Below, piece by piece: positions 56,641-64,000 of a DNA stretch of 64,000 nt. The position numbers and the translations under genes were made by a program. The notes under the pieces were generated by a model, which did not search any database, was not told the origin of the DNA, and saw only the letters and a program-made list of their open reading frames with translations. The stretch spans positions 2,914,001 through 2,978,000 of the forward strand of contig JANATG010000002.1 of assembly GCA_029449235.1 (NCBI GenBank), written 5' to 3'. Positions within the stretch are counted from its first letter, which is position 1; each line of letters opens with the position of its first letter. Origin of the DNA: Linnemannia schmuckeri. Taxonomy: Eukaryota > Mortierellomycota > Mortierellomycetes > Mortierellales > Mortierellaceae.

Positions 56641-58094
56641 GAACACGCTAACCATATTTTTCTTTCTTCTTTTTCTTGTTTCTTTTCTTTTTTCTTATCT
56701 GACCCTATCCCTCTTGACGTGTAGAGCCGGACGAAAAAGAAAAAAAAAAATGGACGAGTTCATTGCCAAGGACACCGACGACACTATCAGCGGATCAAGG
56801 ACCTGAAAGGCAAGTAGAATGTTGTTTATGCTGTTTGTTCTTAGTTTTTTTTCTTTGTGGAAACGACAGGGCGCGGGAGGGCTCGCAAGGACTGTGTAGT
56901 AATGACTTCGCTGCCCAGTTGGCCAAGGTGCGTCTCCAAGACCTATGGAAACCATACAGACGCTTCCCCCTCTCCCTCCCCTCCCTCTCCCTCCCCTCCC
57001 TCTCCCTCCCCTTCCTCTCCCCTTCACCTTCAATACCTTCTTTCCCTTCTCTTTACCACCTCCTTTGCCTTTGTTACCTTCTTTTCCTCCTCTCTATCAC
57101 CTCCTACAACAACCCCGACACACATCCCCTCTTTCCCCCTAGTCTGTCTCTGGTTTCCCGATATATGGTCTTGGGGTAAGAGGTCTCACTGGGGATCGCC
57201 ACTCGGGGCCATCTGACGGGCGAATGGCCCTGCCTTAGTGGGTGGCCCATCAAAACGAGTGCATGGCTCAGGGTATGCTTGCATTTTCCTCTGTCTGGCT
57301 GGCCAGGCTGCCGTGAACAGCAGTCTTTGTGTGCGGTGGGGGCCAATCCCGCCCAGCCCTCATGACCACTACCTTGGTTGTTTGATTGATATTTTTGGCG
57401 AAAGATGAATGCATGCTTAGTAAGCTGTTTACTAACCATTCTCTCTTTCTTGTTTTCAGTTTAATGTATTGCCCATCCTTTGCCTTGGTTGCGCACCGAC
57501 TATCCTTTGCCTCGGTTGGGCACCGACCGCACTGAATCAAGAGCGCTGGTTATGGGGACATCGGCGTGAGAACCGGACAGGACATCTACGGGAGCAGGGG
57601 TTCAACCAGGTGCTGGAGACAAGACGCCCCTTTGTCGAGGGACAAGGTAAGTGTCTTCACCATGCACCAATGCTACCAATGGTTTTGTTCTTGTCCTCCA
57701 ATGTCAACTCTTTTCCAAACAATGTTGGTCCTGTTGTCCATGTGCATTTTGATTTCCCGTAGACTGGTTCTCCTCAGCAGCCTTCCTCTCCCTCTCCTCT
57801 CCCTCTCCTCTCCCTCTCCTCTCCCTCTCCTCTCCCTCTCCTCTCCCTCTCCTCTCCCTCTCCTCTCCCTCTCCTCTCCCTCTCCCCCATAGTTCTGATC
57901 CTGTTATCCCTGTGCTTTTTGTGTTCCCGTAGACCTCCCTCCTCCTCTTCTCCACAGATCTGGTCCTGTTGTCCATGTGCATTTGTGTTTGCGTAGGCTG
58001 GCTTTCCACAACGACATCCCTCTTCCTCTCCTTGACAGTTTTGGCCTCTATCGATGTTGATGCACCTGATGTTGATCCCCTCTGTCGTTCTCTG

Positions 58095-58820
58095 GGCAGC
58101 TGTGTACCTTGGACCGTTGAATAGCGCTCGAGAGTAGGAGTATAGGCAGAGAGGTAGATGTCTGAATGAAAGCGTGCGTGGGGCTAGACTACGAAAAAGG
58201 TGCCAGTCGGTTAGATGGGAACGTAAAGGACTAGAAGAACTTCCTGTTTGCTAATGTTACCTTTATCGCAACCTACTAGATACAAAGCTTGGTATCAGTT
58301 TATGTTTTCTGTATGTGTCGCTGGGGTAAATAATGTACGTCGCAATAGCTGGTTACCATCATGCCTACGAAAAAAATAGTCTCAATTGGTTATGCCAAAT
58401 TTTATTCTTAATACGCGTAGATAGTCGTAACTCTGAAATAGAGGGGCTAGTCTTTCACTCGGAAACACGGGGTCTTTTGGGTATATAGGCGTGATGTGTT
58501 GTGTACTGTGTTGAGAGAGATGCTTGTAGCGAAGAAGGATTGGGTGGAACAGGTGTGAATGAGCGGGGATGGGGTTGTGGTGATGGACCGAGGCAAAGCA
58601 GTCGCCGATGTGCCGTACAAAAACACATTGCTTTTGCTCCCAAAGGACGTGTGTGCCCAGGTACAGTCTCGCTGTGATTTGTTCGTTGCGTTCACTTCTG
58701 TCGACTGCACTATGGCTGGCTCCTTTCTCTGTCCTTTGCTCTTTGAACGATCACTCCTCCGTTATTATGCATTTTTTCAGAGTCGATTAATGTACAGCAA
58801 ATTTTATTACTCCCGGCATG
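58095..58820. other. Intergenic beyond the right arm
   Basis: 726 bp of unique sequence between the inverted repeat and the 3' end of the CENP-N gene. Open frames are short, and I see no gene. Confidence 0.45.
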
Positions 58821-60519
58821 CTACCCTTTGGTAATCCGCTGACCATCCTCGTCGTCTTCGTCCAAGTCAACTGTCAGCTTGTTGGTCGCCATCGAATGCA
58901 AATTCGTCAGGAACTTTGGCATTGCCTCGGTCGCCACGCCCAGAGGGATCAAACTTTTGATCCCCTCTATCACATTCGACCCCTCAAAGATGACCTTGAC
59001 CGGGAAGGGTTGTCGGTTCAGTCGGCCCAGTTCAAAGTCCTTGGCTTGTTCTGTGTAAGGAAGGTTAAGTTGGATATCGACTCGGGATAGATTGGGTTGG
59101 TCGTTGGGTCCAAAGTCCTTGGCGACGCGCAGGTCTCGTCGTACAATCTTGTTCATGTCCTCTGACTGAATGTCCTCCATTCCCTGTGCGTAGTTTGTCC
59201 GTGGGTCTATTTTACAACGAGAATTTTGTTGTGTCAGTGAGGGTCGCTCATACAGCTTATCAACGCTTTTCATGTCACGGCTGTGTGTGCAACACGCACG
59301 ACTGCATACCTTCAAGTTTCCGCTTCTTTGTAGTGCCTGAGAGAGGGTTGCTGTCGAGTTGGTTGAGCCGGTAGATGCTCTGTGCTCCTTGAGAATCCTT
59401 TTGCAGCAACAGCTCCGATAAGGATTTGGGCGAGTTCCCCGTCAATGGCCATTCCTCAAGCTCCTCCGCCTTGAATACTCGCATGATAGCCTATCAGGAA
59501 AATATGAAGAGAGAAGATAAAGGCGCGTTAGGAGATGATTCTTGGTACATCGTTAGCCAAGCGATGAATATCCGGAGACGTGTTCTTCTTTATCATGTTG
59601 ATTTTCAAATGCTTTTTTACCTCCATGATAAATTCAACCCATTCCTTTTTGATACTGGCAGTCAGAATATATTCCGAGTTTGTGAACCAGATGAGGTATA
59701 CGACCGTTGAAGACACAGGGAGCACGTTGGGAGCCAGCCCATCATGAATGCTTATCCTAATCCAGATCATCTGGCCGTCCTGTAGCGTTTGAATATGCTG
59801 TAGGGTTGAGGGTGAAAAGTAGTTAGCATACACAACAGCCTTCACTCCAGGATGTTCGAAACAAGTGCCATATGTTTGCAGAAGCTTCCTGAGACCGATG
59901 AACTTACATTTTTGAAGTAAGGGTCGAGATGGTGCGAGAGCGACTTTTCGATCTTGAGAGGACTTAATTGCACTGTGTTTGCTCCGGCTATTTCCAATTG
60001 AGTGATAAGGTGAGGGTATGATTAGTGCGTACTTTATGCGTTTACATCCTGGCAACTCCCTCTTACCAAGACAGTAAGAAAACGAGACAAAAGCTTACAA
60101 GAGTCGCCATAGTCCAGCTTGAGCGCCTTCCAGTTCTTGAGATTGGGGTGCTGAGAATAATAAGTCAGATCCAATTCTGCAACCTGACTCGAATTAAGTC
60201 CGGTCCGCCAGTCCACGGCCAACATACGGTCGATAACCTTCTTCCTGTTACTGCTGGGCTTGTCACGCATGAGTTCATATCGCTTGATGATATGCTTCTT
60301 GTATTTGGCAAGGGACATTGTGCGGAGACTGGACGGCCGTTCGTCGAGCTCCATGATGAACTCGTCGAAGTAGTCTTCCTCGTCGGAAGCATCCTCCTGG
60401 ACGCGGGTGATGGCATGGATGGTGACCCAGCGAATGGCTGTGTCGATGAGGGCCTCTTTTGTGTGCCTGTTGATGGTGCGCCTGAGTGATGGCGAGTCTG
60501 GGAAGAGGTGACCATCCAT
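58821..60519 (-). CDS. Inner kinetochore protein CENP-N / Chl4 / Mis15 homologue
   Basis: Five exons (60519-60099, 59987-59908, 59797-59621, 59490-59310, 59206-58821), phases 1, 0, 0 and 1, give 414 aa (yeast Chl4 is 458, human CENP-N about 340). This CCAN component binds CENP-A nucleosomes and pairs with CENP-L/Iml3. Family signs: an N-terminal LRRTINRHTKEALIDTAIRW motif, VIDRMLAVDW, then DGQMIWIRISIHD, TVVYLIWFTNSEYILTAS, and a C-terminal FEGSNVIEGIKSLIPLGVAT segment, which matches the Chl4/CENP-N C-terminal domain. The start is the first Met before the conserved N-terminal block. It is divergent from the helicase gene starting 312 bp away. Assignment rests on motif recall, so moderate certainty. 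Confidence 0.75.
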
Positions 60520-60831
60520 TGATCCGCCTTAGTCCTGTCTGTGTGTTGCTTTGTGATTGTTGTGAATAAAAGTGATCCTTTCGCGTTTTTCTGCTCTATG
60601 TGCGAACCTGCGTTGAAGCTGTGACTCCCATCCTCCTCTTCTAGCTGTGACGCAGTCACGCTTGAAGAGGGGCTGGGCGAGAATCTCACCTTCTCCCTTG
60701 AAGCTCCTTTCGTCTCAATTTTTTCTTTTTTCCTTTTTAGGAAAAAAGAATAAAAGGCTTCTACAACGTCAGAGACCAGTTTGTCACTTGTGCACACCTT
60801 CCATCCTTCCTACTCTACCACGCCTATACCA
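60520..60831. promoter_or_regulatory. Shared divergent promoter region (CENP-N / helicase)
   Basis: 312 bp between two start codons pointing away from each other. It contains an A/T-rich AATAAAAGGC near 60750, a possible TATA-like site for the plus-strand gene. No separate gene is seen. Confidence 0.45.
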
Positions 60832-63800
60832 TGACAGTCAACGGACATCAGAGGTACAACAGCCGTCAGCCTATACCCTCTCAAGTTACATCTTCGTGTA
60901 TGCTTTCATTAGTAGTAGGGGCTGCAGTAGATGGTCATCGTTGGGGTTCTTTTCATCTCTTCATCGCGCATTCTCCTCTCGATTCGGAATGATCTCTTTC
61001 TAGCAAAGATGCACCAGGCCAGTCGTGCCAAAACGCCCCGGCTACGCCGAAAACGACCAGAACGACAAAGCTGCCTCGGATACCAACAACACCAGGAACA
61101 CCAAGAGGTCGTCCCTCTAAGGTACATTTGGATAACGCGTACATAACGTGTAAATGCTGCCTTTTGTTCTTGTCACTAGAATTGTGTTTGCTAACTTGAT
61201 ACTCTTTGGCTCCTTCAATACTCCATAGCTGCAATTGCCAGGGATAAGCAACTTCAACTTCATCGCACCCACCGTCGCACAATCGCCAGGTGAAGCCAAT
61301 CAAGTGAGTACCCGCTGGCGGTTGGTCAAGGCGATGGTCTGCTTCGCGAGCGTTTGGCTAACCATTCTTGATATATTATGTTTACCTCATAGAATGCCGC
61401 CACCAATGATGCGGCTGGAGTCTCGCCCTTGTCTTTTAATCTTAGCCCTGCAGTTTCTGTCTCCGTGGCGCCATTAAGAGCCTCACAATCTCCTGTGCCT
61501 GACTGCCCTGTGCAAGGATCGTCTCCCAACCCATTTGTCTCTGAGCTTGCAACTCCACTAAATAATTTTAGTGCTCGCCTGGTACTGGCATGTAGGGATG
61601 GTTCGCCTCTATCAGCACGAACGGCATTATCGGCAACGGCACTTCCGAACTCATCAGCAATGCCATGGCCGCCATCTACTAAATTGAAGTCCACGCCAAG
61701 AGGATCTAAACTTACACTAGCAGAATCTGCACATTCGCCTGTCCAGTTGCCGTTCACTCCAGCAAAAATGGGGACTCGACTTCGGTTCCTGTCAAGCGAA
61801 TTGGGGCATACACCAAAACGGATGGCACTCTTGTACTCCCCTGAAAGCGCTTTCAACCCGTCCTCGCTCTCATACTCGCCTATGACATCTATGACATCGT
61901 CCCCCTCACTGTCTGCATGCTCGCCTCTGCGCTTTATGTCATCACCAACAGCGGCCACACTTAAGCAAACTGTAGCATTGGAATCACAGGAATGCCAGAC
62001 ATTTGGATTGGATTTGGTTAGCACTAAGAGATCTCTCCTTGACGCTCGCCGTCGTTGGCTTCAGTCGCTTCTTACTCACCTCGCATCTCTCGTTACTTTT
62101 TTTTTTTTTTCTACTTTTAGGATCCCCAAGATTTAAAACTGCGCTTCCGCAGGAACGCGATCGAACGGTCCCGGCTATTTTTCAAATATGCACCCAAGGA
62201 GGAGCAACTTCAAGTGGTAGAGCACGTGTCGGAGCAGAAGGATTGCGTGCTGCTTGCTCCTTGCGGTTGGGGCAAGACACTGGCATATTTCCTTCCGATG
62301 GTGATATTCAAGCACAGCATTACTGTCATCATTTCTCCATTGATAGCTCTGATTGAAGAGCAAATGCAAGTATGTCACCTCACCCCTGACATTTTGTATA
62401 GTTTTAACTTTTACGAAGCTGGCAGACATGAGAGTTAAGCCGCCCTGATTTAACAACATCAATGTGTATATTACTCTGCTCTATAGAAACTAGATGGATA
62501 TGGTATTCCCAACGTCTTTTTTACCAGCGAAAGGAATGATAGATTACTGGACGATGATGCTATTTCACGGGTCTTGGATGGCCACTACAGGGCTGTGTTC
62601 ATGACCCCCGAAATGTATTTTGGAGCTGGAACAATGTCAAAAAAGGCGCAAAAGCTGTGGAGCATGGATCAGTGGAAAAATCGTCTTCTCTGCATCGTGG
62701 TGGATGAGGTCCATTGCGTGGAGAGATGGGGCATGGCTCAGAACGGAAAGGAAGCCTTTCGGTCAGAGTACTCTCTACTTGGCCAGCTTCGGTCTCAAGT
62801 CCCTCATGTCCCAATTATTGGACTCACTGCAACGCTCACAGACGATCAAGAGGCCAAGGTTAAGAGATCTCTGTTTCAGTACAAAGATGACAGGCCGCTG
62901 AACATCATTAAGGTAGACGACATGCGCGACAACCTTAGCTTGGAGGTACATATTTTCCAAGGCCAGCATCACAGCCGAAACCTGGCATCTTTATTGGATA
63001 GTGATCCCAAGAAGAAGACATTGGTCTACTTTGACTCGATTGGGGAGCTCCGACACGTCCTGGACGAGCTGCGGAAGTTGAGGCCTGAACTGAAGATTAG
63101 AGCTTATTACTCGACCCTTCGTGCCAAGCACAAGCAAGATACGTTGAGTAAGTTCAAGGACGGCAAGTTCAATGTCTTGCTGGCTACTGAGGCAGCCGGC
63201 ATGGGATGTGACATTCCCGATGTGACGCATGTTATTCAATACGAGTAAGTTATTATAATTTTATGAAAATGGCAATTCAAATTAATACAGATTCAGGAAG
63301 AAACGAATGTCTTTTTTAAATTCTCGACTTTGATTTCTGTCGCATAGTCTACCCTTAGACTTGACAAGCCTGGTGCAGAGGTTTGGACGTGCAGCGCGTG
63401 ATCCACTACTGGTGACGCATGGCATTGTCACGCTATTAGCCCCGCCACTCTCGAGTTCCAAGTACAGCACCCGGCCCGATCTAAAGGAGCTGGTTCGAAC
63501 TGCGAAGGACAAGAAGACGAGACACTGTTGCTGGGAGCTAATAGCCAAGCGCTTTAACATCACGCGCCAATGCAATCAATCGTGTGAGGGCTGCACAGGG
63601 ACTACGTTTTCTGCCAAATTCCCTTTATGTCTACCTCCTGCACCGCCCAAAATCCCAGCAGAGAAACGTACGGATGCGGAGAAACAAGTGGGGAGGCGAA
63701 AGTTCCTGGAATGGAGGGAGAAAGCATACAAGAAGTGGGGCGGCGAAGACGTGCCCATGGCTGATGGGGAGGAATGGATCTTACCAGACATTGCTATTGA

Positions 63801-64000
63801 AAAGTTGTGCGAGAGACTTTTTCATGCAACAACAGGCGAGGGCGTTCGAGATCTTGCCCGCATTTGTGGGTGGTGGGCTATGGAAGGGTGCCACTATGAC
63901 GAAGTTGCCCAAGTCGCCATCGCCGCCCTTGACGAGGCAAAGGACATCCTCAATGGCTCAGATGCACTGGGGCTGGCATCTAGCAGGTCTGATGATCGGA
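60832..64000 (+). CDS. RecQ-like DEVH-box DNA helicase (3' end outside window)
   Basis: Model exons: 60832-60896, 61004-61121, 61229-61303, 61393-62016, 62121-62369, 62487-63244 and 63348 to beyond 64000, giving at least 847 aa. The N-terminal 290 residues are Ser/Thr/Pro-rich, with an AT-hook-like core (TPRGRPSK, about 54-61). Helicase motifs: Walker A APCGWGKT (340-347), motif Ia IISPLIALIEEQ, Walker B VVDEVHC (449-454), TAT motif GLTATLT, LVYFDS, motif V ATEAAGMGCDIPDVTHVIQ and motif VI QRFGRAARD. After it, CC..CNQSCEGC is a zinc-binding-like cluster as in RecQ C-terminal regions. This ATP-driven 3'-5' helicase family acts in DNA repair and recombination. The first exon (donor GTGTATG) is the least certain part. 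Confidence 0.82.

Larger units (their letters stand above)
53074..58094. repeat. Right arm of a giant inverted repeat (about 5.02 kb)
   Basis: Reverse-complement copy of 42955-47973, 2 bp longer (one extra TCC unit, one base less in the homopolymer near 56232-56267). All the open frames of the left arm recur here on the opposite strand with identical translations, apart from the stated differences. The sense direction of the eroded exons (good splice sites) is plus here and minus in the left arm. Confidence 0.95.

Noticed and set aside
42955..58094. Starship or other known giant fungal element
   Set aside because: No tyrosine-recombinase captain, no DDE or rolling-circle transposase that I can read, and no flanking target duplication.
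1..64000. CRISPR arrays or bacterial operons
   Set aside because: The DNA is intron-bearing fungal sequence. The tandem repeats seen are micro- or minisatellites without unique spacers.

Overview
This window is eukaryotic nuclear DNA from a filamentous fungus. Genes are interrupted by short introns (about 50-360 bp) with GTAAGT/GTATGT-type donors and CTAAC/YAG acceptors. The gene set is fungal: a Golgi MNN1-type mannosyltransferase, proteasome RPN8, CENP-N/Chl4, a BRE4/ArAE-type membrane protein and small secreted cysteine-rich proteins. The style (pyrimidine-rich promoters, poly-T/poly-A tracts, some GC-AG introns, paired large ion-channel genes) suggests an early-diverging fungus such as Mortierellomycotina. 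That placement is inference. I see no tRNA, rRNA, CRISPR or virus.

Layout. 1-5.5 kb: the 3' part of a dCMP deaminase, an MNN1-type mannosyltransferase and a convergent small membrane protein. 5.5-12 kb: gene-poor, with two divergently oriented small secreted six-cysteine proteins sharing exact cysteine spacing; one has a shifted frame in its signal peptide. 12-15.2 kb: RPN8, a MITE-like nested inverted-repeat element and a small membrane protein. 16.2-30.2 kb: two tandem 12-exon genes for very large proteins (about 1683 and 1487 aa), each with an N-terminal beta/WD40-like region, a six-segment ion-transport domain and a C-terminal coiled coil. 30.5-35.7 kb: a small unknown protein, a crotonase-family protein ending in a PTS1-like tripeptide and a SET/MYND protein. 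35.8-41.6 kb: a 1752-aa BRE4/ArAE-type membrane protein on the minus strand.

42.9-58.1 kb is the most unusual region: a nearly perfect inverted repeat with arms of about 5.02 kb (42955-47973 and 53074-58094) around a 5.1-kb spacer. From matching features I can see only one substitution and two repeat-length changes between the arms. The spacer carries an intron-containing protein kinase with all core catalytic residues and a 32-bp tandem duplication that shifts its C-terminal frame. The arms contain spliced-looking but eroded coding segments. 58.8-64 kb: CENP-N/Chl4 (minus) diverges from a RecQ-like helicase (plus) that runs off the window.

All multi-exon models were built by eye from splice motifs and phase; each closes in frame except the crotonase gene, where one junction is a base out. 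Lengths and exon limits should be read as models.
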